Notes: generated by a model not told the origin, from the letters alone. Positions 34,874 through 46,604 are shown, counted from the stretch's first letter. The stretch is 64,000 nt of DNA from Capra hircus (GCF_001704415.2 NW_017189517.1:11791167-11855166), one strand, 5' to 3'. Translations and numbers: made by a program.

Positions 34874-35042
34874 TCCCCAGTGAGTCACAGGAGCACTGAG
34901 GGGCTAACCTCTTGAGGGAGCAGCCTGAACAGATACCATTGGAAAAATGAGGACATGTCTGTTAAAGGAGAATGGCCATCTGCGACTACTGGGAATTGGG
35001 AGCAATCTTCTGAAGGTTGGCTCCACAGGCTATGTCAAGATC
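34874..35042 (+). repeat. Left arm of a 170-bp inverted repeat
   Basis: This arm is the reverse complement of 35253-35423, with nine mismatches and one 1-bp gap by hand alignment (about 94% identity). Spacer 35043-35252 (210 bp). No flanking target-site duplication is seen, and I cannot match the arm to a named repeat. Confidence 0.93.
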
Positions 35043-35252
35043 TAATGTTACCCCCTCTTTTCACCACTCTCCAGATTCATGTTCATTCCCTCCACCACCA
35101 ATTATGAAGCCACTATCCTTGCAGAAACCCTACTTCCTTCCACCTCCCTTCTTTGGGACTGTCCACCCCATGTTCAGATATGGGGTTTGGGTTTGGTTTC
35201 AGCTTTGTAGAAATATGATTAAGGCAGAGTCATACTTCTCTAACAGTGACCA

Positions 35253-35423
35253 AGAGCTTCACATAGCCTGTGGAACCAACCTTCAGAAGATTGCTCCCAA
35301 TTCCCAGTAGTCACAGATGGGCCATTCTCCTTTAACAGACATGTCCTCATTTTTCCAATGGTGTCTGTTCAGGCTGCTCCCTCAAGAGGCTAGCCACTCA
35401 CTGCTCCTGTGGCTCACTGGGGA
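35253..35423 (-). repeat. Right arm of the 170-bp inverted repeat
   Basis: Partner of 34874-35042. Shared landmarks are GGAGCAGCCTGAACAGA, TGGAAAAATGAGGACATGTC and GGGAGCAATCTTCTGAAGG, read on opposite strands. The arms could pair as a hairpin in single-stranded DNA or RNA. Confidence 0.93.
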
Positions 35424-36878
35424 GTGTCTTCCTAGGCTGTGGCACACTTAGGGGCCCACCTCCTAACTCTGATGATGGATATAAATTTTTTTAATAGTCA
35501 GAAGTTAGTAAAGGCCAAGTCTGATGCCCTGACCAAAGGAATCAGTCACTAACCAGATCCTTCTGCATATTATATGGGTGCCAAGGAAGCCAAGTTCTCG
35601 TAGGGTGACCTCAGTGTCAAGGTAAGCAATTTTGCTCAGAAATGAGATGTGATTATGAAAGGAGAGAGATTTTCTCATATGGCTCTCAGAAACAGGTTCT
35701 GAAGGCAGGTCACATGAACAGTTGCTTCAAGTCTGTACTCGAGAGGAGCTGGCATGCTTGGAAATGTAAGTCCTGCTCTCTTGTTAAAAGTCACAGATTG
35801 CATGACCCTATGGACACATGGTGGCTGGTGTTAGGCTGCGTCAGGAGGTCCTATCAACTGGGTGGTCTTATCCAGGTCACTTTAAGGTTGGCCGTTGTCA
35901 TCTTGTCACCCATGCCCTTCTTCTCTGGCAATTACCGCTGGTGTGATCTGTGCTCAGACCCATCAGAGCCTCAATCTGTGTGATCTCTCAGGGACAAATT
36001 CTGAAGCTCAAAAAAATTAGTGAGAGAAGCCAGGTTTGTCCCAGGCCCCCTCTGCCTCCCAAGTATCAGTCTCTTCCTACCCTAGGGGCTCTGACATTGA
36101 CAGGGAACAATATCTTCAGTGGAAGCAATGACATTGTCATTGAGGGATTTGAGGTGAGGGTGGCGAGGAAGGGCAGGGCCCTGGAGGCTGCTTCCAAGTT
36201 CCACAAGTCACTCATTAGCTCTGAAAAACACCAGCCACTGTACTGTTTCCCATCCTCAAGAGAACGTGCCACCAAGATAGTCTCCAGAACCTTGTAATGC
36301 TTGGCCAAGAGAAAGGTGGTTTCCATTTAGTCTATACTTTCAGCTGCTTCCCCCGAGGGAAGGCCTGGCCCATCCACTTCACTGCGTAAATAACAGGCAG
36401 GAGGAGCCTGTCTGGTGACATGAGCCGGACTTCTTGGGTGCCTCCACAGATTGCAGATAAGCTGAGTGAGGACTCAGGGTGGAGGGCACCATGAGTGGAT
36501 ACCAGCCAGACCACCATGGCCCAGGCAGGTTGGTTATACAGGCGGATCCCTGCTCTGGAGAGGGCTGGGCTGGTGAGGAACTGGAGGCTGTTTCAACAGT
36601 CAACGTAATCTGAGACCTAAGTAAAAATATGTGTTTGGAAATAGAGACAGTCATATTGGAAACAGGTGGGGTTTGGGCTTTTGCCATTTTACTCTCCATT
36701 TCACTCCCGAAAATGGATTGTCTGAGGCCCACAGTGCTTTTCTGGCTCCAAAGTCTGCCTGTTTGGGGCTTGGAGCTTCACTAAGGATGAGGCCTGCTTG
36801 AGCCTCTGTTCTGAGGGGGGCTCCTTGAAGGTTACCAAGGATATCGGGTTTTCGTCAAGTTACAGACCTTGCCCCAGA
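35424..36878. other. Unassigned block right of the inverted repeat
   Basis: About 1.45 kb with no ruminant SINE or LINE. Overlapping open frames lie on the minus strand (36379-36732, 36332-36517 and 36066-36326), shifted relative to one another. They could be a decayed processed pseudogene or an old retroelement, but I recognise no protein. Confidence 0.35.
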
Positions 36879-36889
36879 GTGAAGAGCAG

Positions 36890-37161
36890 CTGCTGCTGCT
36901 AAGTCACTTCAGTCATGTCCGACTCTGTGTGACCCCATAGACGGCAGCCCACCAGGCTCCACCATCCCTGAGATTCTCCAGGCAAGAACACTGGAGTGGG
37001 TTGCTATTTCCTTCTCCAATGCATGAAAGTGAAAAGTCAAAGTGTAGTCACTCAGTCGTGTCCGACTCTCAGCGACCCCATGGACTGCAGTCTATCAGGC
37101 TCCTCCATCCATGGGACTTTCCAGGCAAGAATACTGGAGTGGGGTGCCATTGCCTTCTCCG
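36890..37161 (-). mobile_element. Bov-A2 SINE (dimeric)
   Basis: Reverse-strand Bov-A2: GCT-repeat start, two Bov-A monomers joined by GAAAGTGAAAAGTCAAAGTG, and end CCATTGCCTTCTCC. 11-bp duplication GTGAAGAGCAG at 36879-36889 and 37162-37172. Confidence 0.93.
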
Positions 37162-37259
37162 GTGAAGAGCAGCAGGAAGCCCAATTTCTGTCCTGCTGGT
37201 CATCAAGTGTGCCTATGCTTCCTGGGGGCAAGTGAATAAGCAGCTGCAAAACTTACTTG

Positions 37260-37377
37260 GAGGGGACTTCCTTAGTGGTCCATTGGTTAAGATTCTGAGC
37301 TTCCAATGCAAGGGGCACAGGTTCCATCCCTGATCAGGGAACTAAGATCCCATATGCCATGAGGTATGGCCAAAAAT
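37260..37377 (+). mobile_element. CHR-type SINE
   Basis: GAGGGGACTTCCTTAGTGGT to the tail CCAAAAAT. 11-bp duplication AAACTTACTTG at 37249-37259 and 37378-37388. Confidence 0.9.
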
Positions 37378-37388
37378 AAACTTACTTG

Positions 37389-39514
37389 AAGCCCTGGCTG
37401 TACACCAGGTACAGTGTAAGCATGTAGGAGAGACAAAGATGGGGCTTACATGCTAACACAAGGCACAAAATGCACAGAAAATGATAACAGTAGAAGGTAA
37501 CACAACTGCCAATCAAGCACTAGGGCTCTCCAGACTGTTCTCTCAAAGCTTACTATAGTGCACTGGGAGTGTTTTATAAGTAGGGTTGATTCATTAGTGT
37601 GTCCCTTGATGCATTTATTAATTCAATCCATAAACTCTTCTTCCATGGAAAGAGAGGTCATTCACACAAGAGTATGTGTGTGTGTTTTAAGTGAGGGCTC
37701 CTGGTTATTATTTAAATAATGAATTTCCTTTCTTTCTGCAAACCATACTCTCATCTTCACCCTGTAGTGAGTGTATATTCAAGTGCAGGCCAGAATCAGT
37801 CAGAAAGTGATCTGTCCAAGTGTTGCTATGTGAAACAGAAAGCTGTTTTCATCCATATGCCGAATCTGTAATACCCTGCATCTCATCTCATCTTTAATAT
37901 TTTATCATTTTTAAAGAGAAACAACACTCATTGTATATTAGTTACAAGTGGTCAAAGTAGGGCTTAATTGGAGTTTTTGTGGGTTGGCACAATTGATGTG
38001 CTGGTTCCATCAATGTGAAGGTAAGAGCTCAGACAGGTTGGAAGGAGGGCATAGTGGGGCTCCCACCACCACCACCAGCCCACTCTGAAAACTTCCTTTG
38101 GATCAAAAGGACTATTATGTTTAGGTAACTCTTGGATGTTTGAATGCAATTTCTAAAGTACTACCTGCTCTAAACATCAGTGTTTTGAAGACAATTTAAT
38201 AGATTACCTTAGCTAGGATTACCTTACCTACAGCTGGGGAGGGTAGCCAAGGGCTTGAGGTGGCCCTTATTGTTAGCATCACTTTTGATTGTAGCTTATA
38301 TTAAAAGACTACAAATACAATGAAGAAAATAAATTTAATGTGAGATTTTCCAATGTGTTGGGCCACATTTGGCCATCTATGGAATTACTGGGGAAATTAC
38401 CTGCAAGATTTTACACAGTGATCTCAAATATTTACTGGAATGCGGTGAATACAGAATCACTGACATATACAAATCCCGATGAATTTGCAGGTGGGTATCT
38501 GCTTGCTGGCTTTTCATCAGTAAGCTAGACGATTCTCTGAATTGAGTTCCCAACTGGGAAGTTCCACCCTGGCACTTTGTTTCATGTGAAAGCATGAGCA
38601 AACTTGCTGTGGCTTTCTGGCTCTCACTGAAATGCCCTGGAGCCTTTCCACCTCTCTGCAGTCTGTGGGGCTGAGCCTCAAGTCGGACTGCATGGCTCTG
38701 GAGCCAAAGGCGACCTGAGATTGGAGGCCATTTAGTTTATGACCATTTGGGGGTCTTAAACCCTCATGAAACTGAATGGGTCTTTTTAATTTTGTTGCTG
38801 AGTTAGTGGGGTAATTGCTTCAAATTCCATTTCATTCTGGCTGGGGTCTCGTGTTCTTGTTTTGGTTACTTGAGGATTGTACTTGATTTTCTCACTTGAA
38901 TCCTATAAAGGTGCTGTCCACAGTGCTCTTAGGGGACCATTTTTTGGCCATTTTCTCTGATACCTGGTAAGCAACTAAAAAGTCATGCTCCTCATCCGTG
39001 ACTGGATGGAGCAGGTACAGGGAATTTTGATCTTAGTCGTGAATCTTTCAATGGACTCCTGTGAAGCTCATTCTTGGAGGACACTTCCTTGTTAAGGGAG
39101 GACCACGGATCTGAACGTAGTCTGCACTGGATGTGACCAGAGAGAGGGAAAACAGTGTTAAGTGCTTTGTATACCTTTTAAAACGATTTCTCTTTGCATA
39201 TATGTGTGGATAAAAATATACCTGTGAATATGCTTTAGTTAGCATGAAGTCACCAAAGTTAACTTAAGTAATGAACTTAGAGACCCTTCGAAACCTTTTC
39301 TGGTCTCTTTATGCTATACTGAAATCACCATATAATTAGCCATTCATTTTTAAATCAGAAGAAATGAGTCATATTTGTAGGTAAAAATGCTGAGAAATAC
39401 AGAGGAAAGGGAGAGGGTAGAAAAAGATCAGGTACAGGCACAGTGCATGTGCTTCAGATTTTTTTTTTCCTGAGACTCTGAAAAAAGAAATGAAGTTTTG
39501 AGTTTACCAAGAAT
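37389..39514. other. No recognised feature
   Basis: Intergenic sequence with a GT run (about 37674-37684), a CCACCA run (38065-38080) and short open frames without recognisable domains. No SINE or LINE was identified. Confidence 0.4.
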
Positions 39515-40404
39515 GCTCATTTAACTTCTATGCAGAGTACATCATGAGAAACGCTGGACTGGAAGAAACACAAGCTGGAATCAAGATGGCCGGGAGAAAT
39601 ATCAATAACCTCAGAGATGCAGATGACACCACCCTTATGGCAGAAAGTGAACAGGAGCTAAAAAGCCTCTTGATGAAAGTGAAAGAGGAGAGTGAAAAAG
39701 TTGGCTTGAAGCTCAACATTCAGAAAACGAAGATCATGGCATCTGGTCCCATCCCTTCATGGGAAATAGATGGGGAAACAGTGGAAACAGTGTCAGACTT
39801 TATTTTTGGGGGCTCCAAAATCACTGCAGATGGTGACTGCAGCCATGAAATTAAAAGATGCTTACTCCTTGGAAGAAAAGTTATGATCAACCTAGATAGC
39901 ATATTCAAAAACAGAGATATTACTTTGCCAACTAAGGTCCGTCTAGTCAAGGCTATGGTTTTTCCAGTGGTCATGTATGTATGTGAGAGTTGGACTGTGA
40001 AGAAGGCTGAGTGCCGAAGACTTGATGCTTTTGAACTGTGGTGTTGGAGAAGACTCTTGAGAGTCCCTTGGACTGTGAGGAGATCCAACCAGTCCATTCT
40101 CAAGGAGATCAGCTCTGGGATTTCTTTGGAAGGAATGATGACTTAAGCTGAAACTCCAGTACTTTGGCCACCTGATGCGAAGAGTTGACTCATTGGAAAA
40201 GACTCTGATGCTGGGAGGGATTGAGGGCAGGAGGAGAAGGGGACGACAGAGGATGAGATGGCTGGATGGCATCACTGACTCGATGGACGTGAGTCTGAGT
40301 GAACTCTGGGAGTTGGTGATGGACAGGGAGGCCTGGTGTGCTGCGATTCATGGGGTCACAAAGAGTCGGACACGACTGAGTGACTGAACTGAACTGAACT
40401 GAAC
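39515..40404 (+). mobile_element. BovB LINE, 5'-truncated, copy 1 of a head-to-tail pair
   Basis: C-terminal reverse-transcriptase region and 3' end of BovB. A 200-codon open frame (39544-40146) encodes MRNAGLEETQAGIKMAGRNI through the conserved KLNIQKTKIMASGPI segment. The catalytic YADD of the RT is Asp-Ala-Asp-Asp here (39616-39627), so the copy is catalytically dead, and a stop follows at 40144. It ends with repeated ACTGA (40385-40404). The C-terminal wording (ISLEGMM) marks a different subfamily from copy 2. Confidence 0.93.
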
Positions 40405-41359
40405 TGGACATGGAACAACAGACTGGTTCCAAATAGGAAAAGAAGTACATCAAGGCTGTATATTGTCACCCTGCTTATTTAACTTATATGCAGAGTACAT
40501 CATGAGAAATGCTGGGCTGGATGAAGCAGAAGCTGGAACTAAGATTGCTGGGAGAAATATCAATAACCTCAGATATGCAGATGACACCACCCTTATGGCA
40601 GAAAGGGAAGAAGAACTAAAGAGCCTCCGGATGAAAGTGAAAGAGGAGAGTGAAAAAGTTGGCTTGAAGCTCAACATTCAGAAAACTAAGATCATGGCAT
40701 CTGGTCCCATCACTTCATGGCAAATAGATGGGAAAACAGTGGAAACAGTGGCTGACTTTATTTTGGGGGGCTCCAAAATCACTGCAGATGGTGATTGCAG
40801 CCATGAAATTAAAAGATGCTTACTCCTTGGAAGAAAAGTTATGACCAACCTAGATAGCATATTAAAAAGCAGAGACATTACTTTGCCAACAAAGGTCCGT
40901 CTAGTCAAGGCTATGGTTTTTCCAGTGGTCATGTATGGATGTGAGAGTTGGACTATAAAGAAAGATGAGCACCAAAGAACTGATGCTGTTGAACTGTGGT
41001 GTTGTAGAAGACTCTTGAGAGTCCCCTGGACTGCAAGGAGATCCAACCAGTCCATCCTAAAGGAGATCAGTCCTGGGTGTTCATTGGAAGGACTGATGTT
41101 GAAGCTGAAACTCCAATACTTTGGCCACCTCATGCGAAGAGTTGACTCATTTGAAATGATCCTGCTGCTGGGAAAGATTGAGGGCAGGAGAAGAAGGGAG
41201 CAACAGAGAATGAGATGGTTCAGTGGCATTACTGACTCAATGGACATGAGTTTGGGTGAACTCTGGGAGCTGGTAGTGGACAGGAAGGCCTGGCTTGCTG
41301 CGGTTCATGGGATCACAAAGAGTCGGACACTACTGAGTGACTGAACTGAACTGAACTGA
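40405..41359 (+). mobile_element. BovB LINE, 5'-truncated, copy 2, 293-codon open frame
   Basis: Begins at GGACATGGAACAACAGACTG directly after the ACTGA tail of copy 1, about 90 bp further 5' in BovB coordinates than copy 1. The open frame runs from before 40463 to 41344 without a stop. It keeps YADD (40574-40585) and QGCILSPCLFNLYAEYIMRN upstream, then the C-terminal CSLEGLMLKLKLQYFGHLMR wording shared with 49.43-51.80 kb. It lacks the endonuclease and the N-terminal RT, so it is not autonomous. Confidence 0.93.
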
Positions 41360-41928
41360 ATTAGGTTTTCTGATTTCAAAACAGGTTAAAGTAGGGTTTC
41401 CTTTCCCAACTATAAACTAGAATTGAAATTGAGGCCAACTTTGTCTTCTTAGACTTAGAAAGTATTTTCCAGGCAGAGTATTTTAAGGCACAACTTTCCT
41501 CATAACTGATCAGTATATACAGAAATGTTTGAACAAATGCCTTCTTCATTCCATAGCAAATAAGGTGCTGATAAGATACAGGAGTAAAAATATAACCACC
41601 TGTTCAATAAGGAGTTGCAGAGGGGAGAGAGAGGGGAGAAGAATGTGTGTGTTCCTATGTCCTCAACCCAAGGACTTTCCTAGTGACCCAAGTTACTAAA
41701 AGAGAAGTGAGTGAGTCCAAACCAACCTTTCATAACATTTGCTGCTTTCTTAGAATTAAGCTGCAACCAAGTATCAGGCAATGTTCCTTGGGCATTGTTT
41801 GAGGGCTAATTTGCAAAAGTCAAGTGAAGGAGTTGTTTGAATCTTCTTTGAAAAGCACCTTGTAGCTTTTAGGAGATTTATCAAAGTCATTGAAGTAGCT
41901 TCTGAAACAAAGGGAGGATGTAATATCT
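41360..41928. other. No recognised feature
   Basis: Non-coding sequence between the BovB pair and a CHR SINE, ending in a poly-T that belongs to that SINE. Nothing else recognised. Confidence 0.5.
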
Positions 41929-42040
41929 TTTTTTTTTCTTGGCCACATAGCATTTGGGGATCTCAGTTCCCCAACCAGGAATGGAACCCATGCCCCCTGC
42001 AGTGGAAGCTGAGAGTCCTAACGACCACCAGGGAAGTCCC
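41929..42040 (-). mobile_element. CHR-type SINE
   Basis: Poly-T, GGCCACATAGCATTTGGGGA, CTCAGTTCCCCAACCAGGAA and CCACCAGGGAAGTCCC on the plus strand, so the element is on the minus strand. Confidence 0.85.
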
Positions 42041-42160
42041 ATGGTATATCTAAATTGTATAAACCTAAGTCATTTGGGGGCTAGAAGGCAGCTGAAGGTG
42101 AGGCAGCTTTAGAGGAGCCAGCATTTTGCATTCACATTCCCTTCGTCTTCCTTGCCTGCT

Positions 42161-42270
42161 CTTTAGTCACTCAGTCATGTCCGACTCTTTGTGACCCCAT
42201 GGACTATAGCCCGCAAGGCTCCTCTGTCCATAGGATTCTCCAGGCAACAATACAGGAGTGGGTTGCCATT
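42161..42270 (-). mobile_element. Bov-A monomer SINE
   Basis: Single Bov-A unit in reverse (AGTCACTCAGTCATGTCCGA to GAGTGGGTTGCCATT). The 15-bp duplication TCTTCCTTGCCTGCT (42146-42160) recurs at 42271-42285 with one mismatch. Confidence 0.9.
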
Positions 42271-42285
42271 TCTTCCTTGCCTACT

Positions 42286-44029
42286 TTTTCAGTAATGGAT
42301 TTGTCAACAACAGGATTGACCTAAAGAATTCCCTGAGAGCAACGCCTTGTTATTGAGCAAACAATTAGAGTAAGAATGTTAAGATTTGGGCTCAAATTGT
42401 ATTTTGTTACACTGACTTCCTACAGACTTCAGGTGAGTATGGTATGTAGGGCTTTAACGTGAAATGATCTCTATGAAGAATTTCATTTTCCCAGGATCTT
42501 TGAATGAAATGGATACTGATCCACTATTGTTTTCTCCCAGGGCTTATCTGGAGGGAGAACAGAGGGGCTATAGAAGTGTGTACTCCTCTCTTTCTTTGGG
42601 GCAGAGATCAAGCAGATAAGAGCGAGGGATCTTCAGCCAGCAGGGACTCCCCTTCAAAGCAGGAATGTGAGCAGGTCAATTCTTCCAGCTCTTGAAGGAT
42701 TTGGGTGAGAATTTGTGTGTGTTTACATGTATAGAATTGGACAACTAGCCCTCTCAACTTGGGCTCATACATCAATTTGATCAAGGGCTTCTACTTAAAC
42801 TTCTCTTGACAAGGAATGTTCATCCACACAGAGCTGGAGGGTCCCACTCTTCCCCCAAACCCATGCTGCCATCAACCAGTTCCCTGGAAGGGTAAGGCAC
42901 CAGGTGCAAGCCTCCTTAACTGTTACCATCCACCCACATTTCACCATTTTATTGATGAGAGTATCATGAAAGACAGTACAGTTTAGAATGCACAGAAGAT
43001 CAGCAGATCTTTGAACATGCAGTAAAGAAGAGTACTCATTGAACCAGAATATCTGGAGCAGGGGCTTTGCTGTTGTGTGAGTGATGAAGGCATTATTAAC
43101 AAAAGTCAGCATCAGAAACCCACTTTAAGCTATTCTAGGCTATTGGTTTTATTTTTGCTTAAGAAAGCTCTTGCAAAATATAATCCATGCTGTAGGTTCA
43201 GTCATTCTCAGTACTTTCCATAATCTTCGTGATGTCCTGTGTTTAACGCCCCCTCCAGGTGTTGTTATGGAAACATGAACACTACGGTCCTTCCTGCTTC
43301 CCGTCATCAAATACTGCTCTTTGACTAGAGCTGCTCAGAGGTTTCCTCTTTAACCTTTTCAAGCCCAGCGGTGTGTGGGCTCCACATTCTTTTCTAAATA
43401 TGCAGAAGCCACCTGTTTGAGAATGTGGGCCAGAATATTGCTGGGGCTCAGTGTCAGGTTCAGCACTTTGCCGTTTCCGGAATCCACCCATATGTGTGTC
43501 TATATTTAGTCGCTGCCATCAACATTTTCCATCTCTTACATGTTTAGCCAACTTTTGTGTGGGCTGTTGCTTTGACCTTGCAGTGAAGTTCTAACCATGT
43601 ATGGGACCCAAGATAAATAATTAAAAGATCATCTGTTCACCACAGTCTGCAACCTCCTCAACCTATTTCATTTCAGCTACAGCTGGGACCTGAGCCAGGG
43701 ACACTAGAGAGACGAACAACTCCTCTCAATGGCTTTGGGTCGCTGAGGGTCTTGTACCTGCAACTTGGGTTTTGCTCTTTAGCAGAAATGCTTGCCCACA
43801 GATGCACAGCAGGACCCCCATCCTCTCTAAGAGGGGTGCAGGTGACATGATGGGGACTGGTCACAGATGCCTAGGCATTCTAGAAAAAGCCAAACCCTCT
43901 ACGCATTTGAGTGGGACAGAGATTGGTGACAGAGACTATTTCTGGGAAATCCACAAGGGGAAGGAAATTACGCAGTGTAGATTGCTTTTATTTAATAATT
44001 TCCTGCATAATATCTGCTTCAAATGAACA
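42286..44029. other. No recognised feature
   Basis: Unassigned intergenic DNA. An open frame of 105 codons (42795-43112, minus) and some shorter ones are present, without recognisable domains. Confidence 0.4.
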
Positions 44030-44146
44030 CCCTGGTGGTCCAGTGGTTAGGACTCCATGCTTCCACTGCAGGGGGCATATGTTTGATCCCTGGTCAGAGG
44101 ACTAAGATCCTGCATGCCTCATGGTGTGGCCAAAATAAAAATAAAC
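44030..44146 (+). mobile_element. CHR-type SINE
   Basis: CCCTGGTGGTCCAGTGGTTA to GGTGTGGCCAAAATAAAAAT. The first bases of the head are missing. Confidence 0.86.
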
Positions 44147-45131
44147 TAGCCCTTTCTTTAAAAAGAAAAAAAGGAACAGCCAGGAAAGATTAGCAAGGAG
44201 AGGGGATGTGACAAGTTGAGCCTCCAAAATCAGGGGAGTGTTCCGGGAAGGGCCTAGGAAGACTCCATGATGCTGCAATCCTCAGCTTATTTCTGGAGCT
44301 CTGCATGTGGCTGGTCATATGTTAGCCTCCAGTGAAATATCCCCTGTTTAACAGCAGAATGGAAAAGCAGGTGATAGAGTAAGCCGTGGGTAGTCAGCTC
44401 CACGAGGAAGGGGCCTAGGTTTGTCTTGTTCAGGCGCTTGTCCTGGAACAATGCCTGACACAGACTAGGAGACCAATAATTATTTAAGTCCATAACTATA
44501 CATAGTATCATAATGTAATGTAGTTTAAAGAACAAAACATCAATAAACTCATCGGTCCCCTTTGAAGATATTAGGTAACTAAGTCATTTGGAAAATGGTG
44601 AATTGTAAGAAAGAATCAAGCATTTATCTTTGTTTTCTATATAAACCATACTCCCAGGGGAACAATATTATGAGGGGAAGATTTGTTTTACTGAAAGCAT
44701 TCCAGCTAATAAATGAGGAGAGATGGACAGAATTGAGGTGTCAATATTTTGTATCCACTAATAAATCGATGAATCCAAGCCTCGATCATCAGTTGCATTA
44801 GCATCATAATAAGAATGACCAGGCATCGAGTGCTTCCTGATGAACTTCAAGCCACCACTTATGAAGGAATTGGTCAAAAGAATCAAACGTGAACCTGATC
44901 ATGCTTCTAATTCTAACTTTCAATTGACAGGAAATCTAGGAAACAACACAGTACATTGCCATGAGTAAAATCCAGACTGGGAAACTGGACAAGACAATTG
45001 CAAGAGGAAAAACAAGAGAAAAGGGGAATTTGAGAGGTTTTAAAAGTCTTAAGAAATTTATTGATTAATTGCCATGAATGAATTGGAGGTTGATCTTGAT
45101 TTGAACAAATAAATTGTTGTAAAATCTTCTT
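44147..45131. other. No recognised feature
   Basis: AT-rich intergenic sequence. Short open frames only, no named repeat. Confidence 0.4.
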
Positions 45132-45144
45132 AAGGGATTTCCCT

Positions 45145-45342
45145 GGGCTTCCCTGGTGGCTCAGATGGTAAAGAATCTGCCTGCAATGCAGGAAACCTGG
45201 GTTTGATCCCTGGGTTGAGAAGATCCTCTAGAGAAGGGAATGGCAACCCACTCCAGTATTCTTGCCTGGAGAATTCCATGGATAGAGGAGCCTGGCAGGC
45301 TACAGTCCATGGGTTGCAACTGACTGATTAACAGACACACAC
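45145..45342 (+). mobile_element. Bov-tA SINE inserted in a CHR SINE
   Basis: Complete Bov-tA (GGGCTTCCCTGGTGGCTCAG onward). The sequence AAGGGATTTCCCT (45132-45144) recurs at 45343-45355 with one mismatch. That motif is the 5' end of the CHR SINE that continues to the right. Confidence 0.9.
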
Positions 45343-45466
45343 AAGGGAGTTCCCTAGCAATCCAGTGGTTAGGACTTGGCACTTTTGCTGCTGAGGGCCC
45401 AGGTTTGATTCCCAGTTGGGGAACTAAGATTCCACAAGCCTCGTGGTGTGGCCAAAAATAAATAAA
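45343..45466 (+). mobile_element. CHR-type SINE (split at its 5' end)
   Basis: GGGAGTTCCCTAGCAATCCA to GGTGTGGCCAAAAATAAATA. Its first 13 bp are duplicated by the Bov-tA insertion at its left. Confidence 0.88.
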
Positions 45467-46604
45467 CAAATCTAATATTTCTTAAAAGAAAGAAACAATC
45501 ATTGATGGGTGAATGATGGCAAGTTGAAGCAACAAACTGCAGCTTGACAAGCTTGTCTGTGCTCAGTGGCTAGCCCAAGCCACAGGGCAGTGGCACTAAT
45601 TTTAGTTCCCACCTGCTGGTGGAAACAGGGCTCTGAAAATTCTACCAGGCTTGATTGGAATTAGTATATGCTCCATTTCAAGACCAGTTATCAAATCAGC
45701 CAGATAAAAATATTTGTAACTTCCAAGGGTTCTGTTTCAGGATGTAGGAGCCCCCTGCACCAAGGGTGGGGGAAGCTGCAGCCTGGTGAGTGGCTCAGAG
45801 CTGGACACTGTTGGCATCTTTGAAAGTTAAGGGCAGTTAGAATTGTTAGTCTAAACGGGAATATTAAAATGGAAAAAGGTGTCAACAAGAGGCGGCCAAG
45901 CTCATTGGAGAGCTCATTCAGGGTGAGGAGAGAGAAAATGAAATTTGCCCACGAGAGAGCCATCCTGACTTACTCCACTGATGGAGGTGTGACTTCGATA
46001 GGGGTTACGGTCTAGTTTGGTGATGGTACATGCCATGATTTTCTGAATTGTACTGGTTCCAAATTGATTTCTTACCTCACTGGCTTATTTATCATTTGGT
46101 TTCTAGCCCCTATCTGCTTCCCCCAAAGGATCGGAGGCGGCTTTCTTCCCTAGTGAATCTTCAAACAGGACCATTTTGAAAGACCTTTTCACACTGCCAG
46201 CGGCAGCGGGAGCCGGCAAGGCTGCAGGAGGCAGGCTGGGCCCCCAGTTCTGGTTACTGAACTATTCAATATGCCAAGTATTTACAGGGCACCTGTGTGC
46301 ATAGTTCTCTGGCTACAAAAGAGAAAGAAAGGCTGTTTCTGTCCTTTCTACTTGGCTCAATCCACTCCCAAGGCCTTGGGAACTTGAAGAGGTGGGGAGC
46401 AAAGGTGAGAACCCTGGAACAAAAGGGGACATGTGGCAATTAAGAACTCAGGAGCCTCCTATAGACACTAAAGGATGGCCGGGCCCTTTTAGACATCACC
46501 GCCCATGCTTCCCAAACTGAGGCCCGCAGACCCTTAGGGCTCCAAGACAGTGTGCTGGCCACAGGGTAGGACTTGAAACCAGCAGAGAAAACGTATGTCT
46601 TCTT
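45467..46604. other. No recognised feature
   Basis: Intergenic DNA with a small GC-rich patch near 46190-46240 (CACTGCCAGCGGCAGCGGGA). Short open frames there do not match a protein I know. Confidence 0.4.

Noticed and set aside
35017..35310. 97-codon open frame spanning the inverted-repeat spacer
   Set aside because: It runs across both repeat arms and has a low-complexity Pro/Ser start; no evidence that it is a gene.
46190..46240. GC-rich patch as a possible CpG-island promoter
   Set aside because: Only about 50 bp long with few CpG, and no adjoining exon.
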